NCBI GenBank assembly: GCA_905221605.1
Contig: CAJNDS010000413.1
Coordinates: 536,010-600,009, forward strand
Direction of reading: 5' to 3'
From: Symbiodinium natans
Taxonomy: Eukaryota; Sar; Dinophyceae; Suessiales; Symbiodiniaceae
DNA: 64,000 nucleotides
This document shows positions 1 to 10,129 of this stretch, piece by piece. A program made the position numbers and the translations under genes. The notes below the pieces were generated by a model. That model saw nothing but the letters and a program-made list of their open reading frames with translations, searched no databases and had not been told where the DNA came from. Each line of letters begins with the position of its first letter. The first letter of the stretch is position 1.

Positions 1-57
1 TAGGGTTTTAGGGTTTTAGGGTTTTAGGGTTTTAGGGTTTTAGGGTTTTAGGGTTTA
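1..57 (+). repeat. Telomere-like tract, TTTTAGGG octamers
   Basis: Six or more TTTTAGGG octamers at the window edge, ending in TTTAGAG. The octamer is one T longer than the heptamer dominating the window. The true extent to the left is unknown. Confidence 0.95.
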
Positions 58-960
58 GAGTGGGGGGGACTTCCGAGGTGTCGCAGAAGTTTCATAAAAG
101 CACCCCGACAGGCACCCTCGTTGGGGTATTCTCCTGAACAACCCCTATAAACCCTAAACCCTAAACCCTAAACCCTAAACCCTAAACCCCCTGGTAGCGA
201 CTTAGTCCCCCCCCCCCCCCCCGCGATCTTACAAGTAAGCCTTGAAATTCTATAGCCCTGCTGCCCATTTCGCCAAGCTCTAGACAAAAACTCTAAATCT
301 TCTTAGTCCGGCGCTAGACCGGTTCTTCTATCTGAACTTTCCATGGGATTCCTAAAGATGCTGGAGCGTCGCCTTTGGCAGCCAAGGCAAACAAACAGTT
401 CAACGCCTACTTATGAGGTTTAGGGTTTAGGGTGTAGGGTTTAGGGTTTAGGGTTTAGGGTATCTTCCGGGTCCAGAATTTGCTTCGTTGCCCAAAGCAG
501 GAACTCTGCCCGACCCTACCTCTCCTCTGCCCCAAACCGCCCAAACCTCCAAGAATTTCAGCTCACAGGTGTTGAATGGGGAGTGCAGAAGTCTTTGTAG
601 GTCTAAGGCAGGAATTACGGATTCTTCGGACCCAGAGTAGGCCCTTCTTCCCTTTTCTGTAGGGTTCAGGTTCCCTTGTACGCCCTGAAACCACAAAGGG
701 CGCCATAGGGCACCCTTTTTATTCCTATACGAGCTGTCACAGCTCCCTCCGGGCCCCAAAGGACCCATGAGAACACCCCAAACACCCTAAGGCCTAAATA
801 AGGGTCTAGGGTTTAGGGTTTAGGGCTTAGGGTTTAGGGTTTAGGGTTTAGGGTTTAGGACCCCAAGACTTAAAACTGAAAAGCCCTAAGCCCTGAACTT
901 CTAAACCCGATGGAGCCCCAGATGCCAAAGTCCAGAATCGATCCTAGCCCCTACAGCCCT
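58..960. other. Mixed region: ITS pieces, poly-C run, E element
   Basis: CCCTAAA at 147-190, a 16-C run at 207-222, TTTAGGG at 418-463 and 801-859, and an E-family copy at about 626-728. 348-414 has a short protein-like plus frame (PKDAGASPLAAKANKQFNAY) of uncertain meaning. No gene is supported. Confidence 0.7.
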
Positions 961-1134
961 TTAGGGTTTAGGGTTTAGGGGTTTAGGGGTTTAGGGGTTT
1001 AGGGGTTTAGGGGTTTAGGGGTTTAGGGGTTTAGGGGTTTAGGGGTTTAGGGGTTTAGGGGTTTAGGGGTTTAGGGGTTTAGGGTTTCGGCTTTCGGCTT
1101 TCGGGTTTGGGGTTTGGGGTTTGGGGTTTAGGGG
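960..1134 (+). repeat. Telomere-like tract, TTTAGGGG octamers
   Basis: About 14 consecutive TTTAGGGG octamers, then TTTCGG and TTTGGGG variants. A local amplification of a single length variant. Confidence 0.95.
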
Positions 1135-2815
1135 AACCCCATCTTCGGATGGAGTGGCTCCGGGACCTCAACAAGCAGGAGTGGTCGTGGCCGCACAGGT
1201 GCCTATGCGCCTTAGTTAAGGAATGGGGTTTAGGGTTTAGGTTTGAGGGTTTAGGGTTTAGGGTTTAGGGTATAGGCTCAGGGTTGAGGGTTTGGGGCAA
1301 TGGTCTCCAAGTCGCAATTTTGAGGCACAACTGGCCAAGGCGACTGCACCAATAGGTTCTTGACACGTGGCTCTAGGGTGGCTCTAGGGTTTAGGGTTTA
1401 GGGTTTAGGGGGCAGCCTTTAACCTTTTGGGGCATATCTACCCCTGCCATACTTGAAAACTCAACCCTTTTGGCCACTCACCAACGAGCCTTTGAAAGAG
1501 TCAACAGGCCAAGACCGCAAGACCAAGGAAAGGCTGAACCAGCTCAGACGGGGGGGGGGGGGGGGGGGTTAGGGTTTAGGGTTTAGGGTTTAGGGTTTAG
1601 GGTTTAGGGTTTAGGGTTTAGGGTTTAGGGTTTAACGGTTTAGGGTTTCGGGTAGGGGGGTGTGAACCCTGAACTTGAACCCTGGACCCCAAGCCCTCCT
1701 AACGCCCAGACCTCTCGAAGCCCCAAACCCTGAACCCCCGCAAGACCGGAGGCCCTAAAGCCCTAAACCCTACACCCTAAACCCTAAACCCTAAACCCCA
1801 AAGCCTGTAAATCCGAAACCCCCTATAATTCCAAACCGCCCCCGACCGCCCTAAACCCTAGAACCCCTGCCACCCACGGCAGGCACTGGGCCCAAGACCG
1901 CAGGTGCAGGGCCAGAGAGGCACGGCGGGGTTTAGGGTTTAGGGGTGGCAGGGGTTTAGGATTTTAGGCTTTAGCGTTAAAAGCACCCTGAGCCATAAGC
2001 CACAAGCCCTAAGCCCTAAACCCTAAACCCTAAACCCTAAACCCTAAAAGGGTTTAAATTGCAGGCAAGACCCTCTTGAAGCCCCAGTGTCCTACCTAGC
2101 CAGAAGCGAAGCCCCCTTGCACACGTTTGCACCGCGGCCGACCTGAAAGCACCTCTTCAGCCAACCCTAAACCCTAAACCCTAAACCCTAAACCCTAAAC
2201 CCTAAACCCTAAACCCTAAACCCTAAACCCTAAACCCTAAACCCTAAACCCTAAACCCCCAAGCCCTACACCTTCAACCCCAACCCCGAACACCTCGAAA
2301 GCTTATGAACCCTCACCCCCGAACCCACAGACCCCTGAGTCCCCAAACCCAAAAGCCTGAGCCCCTGAGCTCCTGAACCGCCAATCCACCCGAGACCAGC
2401 ATTATTCATACATACATATATATATATATAACCCCTGAACCCTAAACCCTGAACCAAGACTCTACGTATATCCGGAAGCCCTGAACCACCCCCAAGAGCC
2501 GTAAAACAAACCGCCTAAGCCCCTAAGCCCCTGAGCCTAAACCTACCTTAAAACCCTAAAATTCTAGGATTTGCTTCAAGAGAACAACCTCGCTGTGCCT
2601 TGTAGGAGGTGAGAGGTTCTTATCGCCCTGGGGTGTCGTGTTCTTGAGGGCTGTCTGGGAAGCCTGAACTCTAAAATCGCTCAAGCCGCCATTTAAGGTT
2701 CGGGGTTTCGGGTTATGTAACCCTCCAACCCGGCTAACCCCAAACCCGAAGCTACACCCTTGAGAAACCCCAAGACCCTTTAAAGCCTCTAGACCCTAAA
2801 CCCCCTGGTTCTTAG
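1135..2815. other. ITS-rich region without a supported gene
   Basis: Heptamer tracts at 1226-1272, 1569-1640 (after a 19-G run), 1755-1800, 1996-2047 (C-strand) and 2163-2256 (about 13 C-strand repeats), plus a TA microsatellite at 2405-2431. Protein-like islands occur at about 1150-1205 (MEWLRDLNKQEWSW), 1450-1552 and 2060-2142 (DPLEAPVSYLARSEAPLHTF), the last preceded by AATTGCAG. Confidence 0.75.
1450..1552 (+). other. Exon-like island
   Basis: Plus frame YLKTQPFWPLTNEPLKESTG then QDRKTKERLNQLR, ending in a run of 19 G (1550-1568) before an ITS tract. No family recognised; could be chance. Confidence 0.22.
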
Positions 2816-2901
2816 CAGGGAATGAGGGAATTTGGGCCCTAGATATACCCCTTAAGGGCTTTAATAGGGTACCTCATTCCCTCATTCCCTACAAGAACCA
2901 G
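2815..2901. repeat. Foldback element, family M
   Basis: Starts CTGGTTCTTAGCAGGGAATG and ends CATTCCCTACAAGAACCAG, an imperfect inverted repeat around a CCTTAAGGG centre. A half copy ending at a telomere-like piece is seen at 56143-56165. Confidence 0.75.
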
Positions 2902-4219
2902 CCAGTAAACCACAAGACCTGACAGGCCCCACGCCCACTGGCGGGGGAAGGCCCGTGAGGCCGAGGACATCGGCGGAAGACAGAGCAGGCCGGGGTGTGG
3001 GGAGTTTAGGGTTTAGGGTTTAGGGTTTAGAGTTTACAAGGTTTGGAGGGCAATATAGCCCGAAAGACCCTAAACCCTAAACTTTAAAGGTCGTCTTGAT
3101 AGCCCAGCGGTGCCCTTTGGACCTTTCTGGGTTCTGGGTTCCTTTATTTATAAAAGGAACCGGCAACAAATGGGTACCCTTGCGAGAAGATGGTAACTGG
3201 GCTACTGGGCTATCCAGCTGCTTAGGCTTTAGCGTTTAAGGTTTTGGGATGAGACCCTTCGTCTCTTTAGGAGTTTTGGGGTTTAGGGTTTAGGGTTTTT
3301 GGGATGTAGGTTTCAGGGTTCAGGAGCTCTCATTGTTTAGAGTTTGCCGATCGCAAGGTTAATGCCGTTGCCATCTAAATGCAACTTTACTTCCAGCTGA
3401 AATTAAACCCTCAAGCGACTACATCCTTGCAACCTTGAACCCTGTCCCCCCAACACATACTTGTGACGTATGTGGATTATACCCTACAACTTTTCGCTCT
3501 TGCATAGCAGAAGCGACTTTTGTGCCGTTTCGACCCCGACTACCGACTAGGAGCAACCCTTCAAGCTTTCTGTCAGAGGTGGGTGGCTGGCCAATCCCAT
3601 TAATTCAACCCACCCTAAACCCTAAACCCTAGACCCTAAAGCCTTACAAGCCCTGTGGCTTGTCAGTTGCTTGACCCGACAAGAAGCCCTTAAATCTCAC
3701 AAGCCCCCAAAGCCCCAAGCTCCGGACCCCAATGCCCAAACCCAAAACCCTAAACCCTAAACCCTGAACCCTAAACCCTAAACCCTAAACCCCTTGGCAC
3801 AGGGCCGACTACGGTTCTCGCGGACCCGGTCAGCCCCATACCGATGAGAGCGCCACGGGGCGCAAGGCACGGGGGTTTGATGCTGAAGGTTACCTAGGCC
3901 TTCAGGTTCTTCAGGTTCGAGGTTTGGGGTTTCGGGTTCAGGGTTCAGGGTTTAGGGTTTAAGGTTTGTTGGGCCCTTGGAGGTTTGGGTTTGGGGCTTC
4001 GAAGGTTTTTGGGTTTAGGGCTTAGGACTGTGGAGCCTCAGGAGGGCGGGGGTTAGGGATTCGGGATTTGAGTTTAGGGTTTAGGGTTTTGGCTATAGGG
4101 TTTAGGGTTTAGGGTTTAGGGCACCCGGCTTGGAGGTTTGGTAGTCTTGGAGGGCGGAGACGCGCGAGCTTCAAAGCTCTGGGTTTGCGGGGCGCGTCGT
4201 TGGCCCTGCAGCGAACCCC
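2902..4219. other. ITS-derived DNA with a foldback element
   Basis: Inverted-repeat element at 3098-3214 (GATAGCCCAG ... CTGGGCTATC). ITS at 3003-3035, 3750-3792 and 4067-4120. A protein-like island follows GGCACAG near 3803 (ADYGSRGPGQPHTDESATGR). No gene is supported. Confidence 0.65.
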
Positions 4220-4363
4220 ACTTGGAGGTTCATGGTACTTCGAAGCCAACTCTAACTGCACTTCTAAACCCTCTTACAAGCCGCTTGAGTGCCCTAACAT
4301 GGCTATAATTGAGTTACAAGGACAGTTCGAATTGGGTGCACAAGTACCACGAACCTCCAAGTA
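4220..4363. repeat. Foldback element, family A (diverged)
   Basis: ACTTGGAGGTTCATGGTACTT at the left pairs with AAGTACCACGAACCTCCAAGT at the right. The oldest-looking A copy; an E element follows at 4384. Confidence 0.8.
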
Positions 4364-4383
4364 AGGTTCCATCTTCCCACACT

Positions 4384-4502
4384 AGGGACCCAGAGTCGGC
4401 CCTTTTTCCTTTTTTTGTTTTTTGCAGTGCTTAGGTTCCCTTCTAAGCCCACTGATACCACAAAGGGGACCCTTCTTATTCCTAAGGTACTCTTGGGTCT
4501 CG
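4384..4502. repeat. Repeat family E
   Basis: About 105-130 bp element: (CTAG)GACCCAGAGT.GGCCCTT..., a T-rich stretch, AGGTTCCCTT, then AAAGGG.ACCC and CCTAAGGTACTCTTGGGTCT. Ends are imperfectly inverted. Other copies: about 626-728, 15674-15779, 25880-25993, 29812-29923, 55979-56092 and 58794-58922. Confidence 0.8.
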
Positions 4503-6386
4503 TAGTATATACTTGGGCTTCAAGGGGGCTACAAAATAGTGGCATTTGGGGTCGAAGTCTATGCTACAGAGGGACACGGATCCTTGGGGTTGAATCGTGA
4601 TGGTGGAGGGCTCGGGGGTGCTTAGCTGTTATGGACCGCAAAGGCCTCAACCTCAAACCCTGCTTGACCTTTTGGAGCACGGTCTGGGACCCCTAACCCC
4701 TAACCCATAAAGAGTTCTTAAGAAATCCATGTGCTGTGGATGCTTGGCTTTCGGGGTTCAGATTTCAGTGCTTCAGGCTCAGAGGAGAGAGTTCAGAGCT
4801 AAGGTTTCGACCTGCTCCAAACCGTAAACCCTAAACCCTAAACCCGAAACCCTAAACCCTAAGCCCGAAACCCTGAGCCCTACAAAACCGAGAGAACGTC
4901 GCGCAGGCAGCAGGCGCGCCGAGCGGGCCAAGCGGGCCGAGTGGCTTCCACTCGCGCGAGAGGCGCTGCGTGAGGGTCTTGGGGCGGATGATATGGGTTG
5001 GGGATGCTCCCTTATGCTAACAGGCCTGAATAATAGGGATAATAGTACCCCCTACCCGAAAAGCCCTCAACTCCAAAGCCCATGGCTTGTAGGTTCATTG
5101 GGTGCAATGTGAAATTTAGGGGTTTAGAGCCCGAAGTGGCCCCTTGTTCCCCCGGTTTTAGGTGACGATGTATCCCTTAATTAAGGAGGCTCTTGGGCAT
5201 TCTGGGTGTATCGTTGATACCCAGCCAATTAGTATCACACGATCTACGGTGCGCCGAGTAGTACCCTTTCAAGCCGCTAGCCTTCAGGTAAACGTTAACC
5301 TCTTGACCTTAAACCGCAAACCCGAAACCCCAAGCCCTAAACCCTAAACCCTAAACCCTAAACCCTAAACCCTGAACCCGAAATCCTAAACCCTGAAGCC
5401 TCTTGACCTACTGTATCCTTCGAAGTGGGGCTTGCCAGGCACCGCAACTCGGGTCCCCAGCCGCCGCCACCGAAGAAGGCCGCACTCTTAGGGATTTGGG
5501 GTTTAGGGTTTAAGGTAATGGCTTGGGGTTTAGGGTTTAGGGTTTAGGGTTTAGGGTTTAGGGTTTAGGGTTTAGGGTTTAGTGTTTAGGGTTTAGGGTT
5601 CTGGCTTGGGGTTTAGGGTTTTCTTTATAGAGGTTCTGGGGGCTCTTGGGGGGGGGGGGGGGGGGCGTGTGGTGTGGCTATCAACTGACGCCCTGGAGCC
5701 TCTCATCACCTGGAGAACCCTCACAAGGGTTTAGGGTTGAGGGTTTAGGGTTTAGGGTTTAGGGTTTAAACCCTAAGCCCTTTCTAAACCCTTCAGCCCG
5801 AAACCCTCAAACGGTTTCGGGTCTGGATCGTCAGTTTGCAACCCCCACAAACCCCCAGCTGGAGCCTTGACCAGTGTGCACATCCTCAACTTTTTTGGGT
5901 TTGGGGTTTAAAGGTTCTCCGAAATTCGGGACACCTTTTTGGGTCCGTTTTTCAGGGAATCCTTCTTTTGGGAGGTCTATATTCGGGGTCCCTTATTATC
6001 GTAAACTCCCATTTAGGGTTTGGGGTGTACCGTAGGGCAGATGCTCGTAGGGTTTAGGGTTTAAGGTTCCCCTAAACCCTAAACCCTAATCCCTAAACCC
6101 TAAACCCTAAACGGTTAACCCTAAACCCTGAACCCTAAACCCTAAACCTTAAACCCTAAACCCTAAACCGGGTTTAGGGTTTAGTTTAAGGGCATGGCTT
6201 ACGCGCCCCCTGGGCCAGGAGGCGGAGCCGCCGAAACCACTCAGCGACAATCCTGAGGTGGGGTTTAGGGTTTAGGGTTTAGGTTTTAGGGTTGGAAACA
6301 GTGGTTTCTTCTACAGTGGTTTTACTGTAATAAGGGCTTAGGGTTTAGTGTTTCGGGTTTAGGTCCCTTGCCCTTACCTTCTTGAC
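4503..6386. other. ITS-rich region without a supported gene
   Basis: Half of a B element near 5004-5057; ITS at 4820-4865, 5334-5375, 5517-5622, 5722-5768 and 6069-6185; an 18-G run at 5648-5665. At 6165-6182 a CCCTAAA tract meets a TTTAGGG tract. GC-rich islands near 4890-4985, 5440-5490 and 6193-6255 are open in some frames but unrecognised. Confidence 0.7.
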
Positions 6387-6486
6387 AAGGTTCTGAAGTA
6401 TGGGCCCTTTGGTTGTATAGGGTACATATGGGGTATATAAGAGGTCCCATTTAAGTGCAATAATTCTAAGGGGGGCCATGTAGCTG
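6387..6486. repeat. Repeat family I, copy 1
   Basis: AAGGTTCTGAAGTATGGGCC ... GGTATATAAGAGGTC ... GGCCATGTAGCTGCC. It pairs with the copy at 40941-41043. A related piece (GGGGGTACATAAGAGGTACC) follows at about 6630. Confidence 0.7.
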
Positions 6487-6727
6487 CCTCCTAATTTAGG
6501 GATAACACTGTCCTGCCAGTTTCTTTGGTTTCCAAGCTTGGGGCTTGCCCAGAAATAAGCAATCTTGGGGGGTTTTCCAAAAATGGGGAACCCTTTGAAG
6601 GGTTCCTACATTGAGGGTTAGAGTGTTTTGGGGGTACATAAGAGGTACCCTTGTTCTGGGAAGCCCCAATCTTGTGTTGCTTACCAAGAGTCCGGCAAGA
6701 AAATATGGAGTTCTTGCACAACTGTAG

Positions 6728-6776
6728 GTTTTTTTTTTTTTGGGGGGGGGGGATGGGGTGGGGGGGGGGGGGGGAG
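6728..6776 (+). repeat. Poly-T/poly-G low-complexity run
   Basis: About 12 T, then G runs broken by single A and T. G-quadruplex-prone and likely unstable in sequencing. Confidence 0.85.
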
Positions 6777-6865
6777 TGTACCTAAAGTTTTCATACTGTA
6801 TATCTTAGGTACTCAAGAACAGGAACTATACAGCTTAAGGTCGAGGTGAGCATCTTCAGGCACTC

Positions 6866-6981
6866 CCCAGAGAGCCCAATACCCCTTAGTTAAGGAATAG
6901 ACTATTACCTTAAATCATAAAGGGATCCTGAAATCTGATTTAAGGAATGTTCCTTATTTAAGGGGTATTAGGCTCTTTGGG
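6866..6981. repeat. Foldback element, family C
   Basis: Ends CCCAGAGAGCCCAATACCCC and GGGGTATTAGGCTCTTTGGG pair; TTAAGGAATA lies subterminally. Other good copies: 10973-11083, 44615-44723, 22404-22500, 39513-39618, 52654-52795, 47118-47308, and a split one at 16589-16912. Confidence 0.85.
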
Positions 6982-7065
6982 TCTTCCTTCAGAGTATGAC
7001 GGTGCTTCCCTTAAGTTTTAGGATTTAGAGCGCAAGGTCAAGCACCTGAGCTGTGCCTGGGTTTT

Positions 7066-7172
7066 GGAGTACTATACTTTACTACATTTGTTGGTTCTGG
7101 GTTCCTATTTATAGCTGCTTATACCTAGAAAGTATATACTGTTTATCCAGGGTCTGCTCCAAAGTCGGAGTG
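7066..7172. repeat. Repeat family L, copy 1
   Basis: GTACTATACTTTA...GGTTCTGGGTTCC.ATTTATAGCTGCTTATACC...CAGGGTCT. The second copy is at 31936-32032. No clear inverted ends. Confidence 0.65.
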
Positions 7173-7242
7173 CCTTCCCTGGCAACTCTCCGTGTTTTTT
7201 GCCAAACCCAACTAAGTTGAAGCCAGCCTGCTCCTATTCCTT

Positions 7243-7340
7243 GAGATGTTCACTCTTATACGAACAGTCCTTATTGGGGATTACAATAGGGGATGCCTTA
7301 ATCCCCACTTAAGGAATGTTAGTACAAGGGGGAACATCCC
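7243..7340. repeat. Foldback element, family B
   Basis: Left GAGATGTTCACTCTTATACG and right GTACAAGGGGGAACATCCC pair imperfectly. Family consensus ends: GGGATGTTCCCCCTTATACT. Other copies: 8356-8452, 12162-12258, 41469-41569, 54936-55031, 60867-60957, 61361-61481. Confidence 0.8.
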
Positions 7341-7393
7341 AACCTATTCCCAAAAGCCATGTAGGGGGGGGGGGGGGGGGGGGGGTAGAAGCG

Positions 7394-7502
7394 CTAGTAG
7401 CCCTCTTCCTCTAACAGGTGGCAGCGATCCTTGTGGAGCTCAATGCGCAGCAGCTTGTCATCGACTTTGTTGTAGGCTTTCTTGCCATTCCCATGACCTA
7501 AA
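7394..7502 (-). pseudogene. Exon-like fragment, minus strand
   Basis: The minus strand reads GHGNGKKAYNKVDDKLLRIE... to a TAG stop near 7394, preceded by TTTAG that could be an acceptor. About 32 charged residues; no family recognised. It is one of the few coding-like islands on the minus strand in the left half. A short open frame of this size can occur by chance. Confidence 0.25.
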
Positions 7503-8355
7503 CTTCTTGGACTAGTTCGGAGGTAGGCTGCTACCACAAGCATTGCCTCTGGAGCTGATTCAGACCCATGCAGGGTCAAGCATGTCTTGTGGTTAGAAAC
7601 AATCAACCCTTCACCACCCCAAACCCTGAACCCTAAACCCTAAACCCTAAACCCTAAACCCTAAACCCTAAACCCTAAACCCTAAACAACCCTAATCCCT
7701 TCACCCACAAGTGAGGGTTTGGGGTTTAGCGCCAAGCCATGCCTCGACCTCGCAAGTGCCCTGCAATAAGATGTTTTAAGAGGCGCGAATGCCCCTCCCA
7801 GTGGGGTTTCGGGTCTAGGGTTTAGGTTTTGGCGTTTGGGTTTCAGGTTTATTGTTTAGGGCCCCGCTAGGAATTAAGGTCCTCCTATGCAAGGCCCAGA
7901 AACGCAGAAGTTGTGGGCAATGACATTTGTTTTTTTTGGTCAACCCTAAACCCTAAACCCTAAACCCTAAACCCTAAACCCTGAACCCTGACTTTGGGTT
8001 GAAGGGTTTTTTGTGCAGGAGCATAGCTCAGAGGATCCCTAAACCTTAAGCACTGAAGAGGGCCCAGCTACTTAAACCCCCAAACCCTAAACCCTAAACC
8101 CTAAACCCTAAACCCCTAAACCCCTAAACCCCAAACCCTAAACCCTAAACCCCTAAACCCTAAACCCCTAGAGAGCTTACCCCAGAGCCCAGGCTGGAGA
8201 AGACACAGAAGGAAGACATCGCCTCGCGGAAGAAAACCTTCAAGCTGGGCTCTCGGTAGGGTTTAGGGTTTAGGGTTCAGGGTTTAGGGTTTAGGGTTTA
8301 GGGTTTAGGGTTTGGGGGTTTAGGGTTTTCGGGTTCAGGACTTGCTACTATTTTT
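7503..8355. other. ITS tracts and unassigned DNA
   Basis: C-strand heptamers at 7624-7690, 7944-7986 and 8083-8168 (mixed CCCTAAA and CCCCTAAA), G-strand at 8255-8320. Islands of unclear coding status near 7740-7800 and 8176-8259. Confidence 0.75.
8176..8259 (+). other. Exon-like island
   Basis: Plus frame LTPEPRLEKTQKEDIASRKK followed by TFKLGSR and TAG, lying between two ITS blocks. Protein-like but short; unrecognised, and chance cannot be excluded. Confidence 0.22.
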
Positions 8356-8452
8356 GGGATGTTCCTCCTTATACTAACAGTCCTGAATAGGGGTTGTAGA
8401 ACCCCCTCGGATAATCCCTACTAAGGGCTGTTAGAATAAAGGGGGAACACCC
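8356..8452. repeat. Foldback element, family B
   Basis: GGGATGTTCCTCCTTATACT at the left, AATAAAGGGGGAACACCC at the right. A 19-C run follows at 8475-8493. Confidence 0.85.
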
Positions 8453-8699
8453 AGACTTACTACTTGCTTAACATCCCCCCCCCCCCCCCCCCCACAAAGA
8501 AAACCAAGAAATCGAAACATGCTCTTGCTGATGAGGGGCAGTATAGGGATCTTTTCTCCCTAAACCCTAAACCCTCAACCCCAAACCCTAAACCCTAAAC
8601 CCCCTAAACCGGGGGCTGTTACTGACAAAGTAGTCAATGGGGGTGGACACCAGCTTTGGCTCGGGTTCCTCAGCTTCCTCAGCTCAGGCCTTAGGACCC

Positions 8700-8842
8700 A
8701 AGCCAAAGGCTTGGGTTTAGGGTTTTTGGGGTTTTTAGGGTTTTTAGGGTTTTTAGGGGTTTTAGGGTTTTTAGGGTTTTTAGGGTTTTTAGGGTTTTTA
8801 GGGTTTTTAGGGTTTTTAGGGTTTAGTGTTTAGGGTTTAGGG
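8700..8842 (+). repeat. Telomere-like tract, TTTTTAGGG nonamers
   Basis: Around ten TTTTTAGGG units, two bases longer than the heptamer, with heptamers at the 3' end. Confidence 0.95.
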
Positions 8843-8846
8843 TGCC

Positions 8847-9090
8847 TGAGTCAGACACTGAGAGCGAGGAGATCTCAGCTGAGAAGGTCGAGAGCTGGCT
8901 CAGAGACAGCGATGGGAAACTCAGTGCAGCCACCTTTAAGCTGAAGGGGCATGGACACTCAGAGAGGACAGTGGGGTCAACCATCGCTCAGGTCAAAGAG
9001 ATGTCTGAGAGCAGGCTCCGGACATGCTGTATTGATTCTGAGGGACCAGAGAAAGGACATTGAGCTCCTCATCTCTCAGATTGCCGAGTT
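8847..9090 (+). pseudogene. Exon-like acidic fragment, probably frameshifted
   Basis: Between two telomere-like tracts the plus strand encodes PESDTESEEISAEKVESWL... continuing to 9061 where the frame stops. The +1 frame then reads RKDIELLISQIAEF to the next tract, which looks like the continuation after a frameshift near 9030-9050. The composition (Glu/Ser/Lys-rich, heptad-like) would suit a coiled-coil protein. No family is recognised. Relic or exon are both possible. Confidence 0.3.
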
Positions 9091-9151
9091 TAGGGTTTAG
9101 GGTTTCGGGAATAGGGTTTAGGGCTTAGGGTTTAGGGTTTAGTTTCGGCAA

Positions 9152-9272
9152 GACTATCTTGACGAAGCCCTAGACCTCACTCAGGGAGTCGAGGGTACGC
9201 TGGATGCCCCGGCCACTCAGGCAAAAAGCTTAATTAAACTTAGGGACAGGTTAGGCTTTATTAGGGTTTAGG
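9152..9272 (+). other. Exon-like island
   Basis: Plus frame DYLDEALDLTQGVEGTLDAP continuing ATQAKSLIKLRDRLGF before an ITS tract. Helical-looking and charged. No family recognised. Confidence 0.27.
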
Positions 9273-9505
9273 GTCTAGGGTTTTTAGGGTTTAGGGTTTG
9301 GGGTTTAGGGTTTCGGGTTTAGGGCTTAGGGCTTAGGGTTTAGGGTTTAGGGTTCAGGGTTTCGGGCTTAAAGCTGATAGGGTCCTTTAAGGGAGGGGGG
9401 GTTCATGTCGGGTAGGTACCTAGGGAAGCTATCCTTAGTGAGTAGTGGGGAGTATGAGGGAACCTTGGGTTACATCCCCCCCTTCTTGGAACCCCCGCCT
9501 CCCTC
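9240..9505. repeat. ITS tract followed by family J element
   Basis: 9265-9362 mixes TTTAGGG, CTTAGGG and TTCAGGG. J (9383-9505) starts CTTTAAGGGAGG.GGGTTCATG and contains GGGTAGGTACCTAGGGA; its right end, CCCCGCCTCCCTC, partly pairs with the left. The second J copy is at 24432-24580. Confidence 0.7.
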
Positions 9506-9703
9506 AGGAACCCTATAAAAAAGCTTGACGGTATCTAGGCCGGAATTCCAGTTGCAGGGAGGGGGTGAAGGTTGATTTAGCGGCGACCATGTTTCCATTG
9601 TACTTTGTGTGTGCACCAAGCAAACCGCAAAGGTTCCCCTGTACTTCCAAGAACCCTAAGCCCTAAGCCCTAAACCCTAAACCCTGAACCCTGAACCCTA
9701 AAC

Positions 9704-9800
9704 CCTCATCAGACCCAACCAGGAAGTACGTTAGAGCATTCATGCAGACCCTGAATCCCGTTCCCGCTGAGCCGCCGATAGCTGGAACGCGTTCTCTTTA
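9704..9800 (+). other. Exon-like island cut by a foldback element
   Basis: After CATCAG the plus frame reads SDPTRKYVRAFMQTLNPVPA then EPPIAGTRSLY, and is interrupted exactly where the G-family foldback element begins (9799). If real, the coding sequence was split by the insertion, or the element is intronic. Confidence 0.25.
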
Positions 9801-9964
9801 CCCAGATCTTCCAAAACCCCTCAATAAAGGAATATACCCTATTTCATAAGAAGGATCGATCCTTCGTATGGTTTTTTTATCGTTAAAACCTTATTTCATC
9901 AGAAAGATCCTTAGCATAGATTCGGGTACATTCCTTAATTAAGGGGTTTTGGAAGATCTGGGTA
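9799..9964. repeat. Foldback element, family G
   Basis: TACCCAGATCTTCCAAAACC at the left and GGTTTTGGAAGATCTGGGTA at the right form near-perfect inverted ends with TA outermost. The second copy, 15006-15259, has internally repeated AAAGGAATATACCCCATTTC. Confidence 0.9.
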
Positions 9965-10129
9965 AGGATCCATGTACCTACGTAGTATTGACTTGGGTCT
10001 AGGTAGGAACCCCTTCAAGGCCCAAGTAGATCATATATATCTCTACACCTTAAACCCTACACCCTACACCCTAAACCCTAAACCCTAAACCCTAAACCCT
10101 AAACCCCACATATAGATACATGGATCCTT
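9964..10129. repeat. Family H foldback element split by a telomere-like tract
   Basis: Left half AAGGATCCATGTACC...CCCAAGTAGATCATATATAT; right half CATATAGATACATGGATCC (10109-10127). Between them, 10046-10107 is CCCTAAA-type repeat absent from the intact H copies at 31228-31336 and 47308-47418. H directly abuts the G element. Confidence 0.85.

Noticed and set aside
1-57. Chromosome end at the left edge
   Set aside because: Comparable tracts recur in both orientations all along the window, so the edge tract is not evidence for a terminus.
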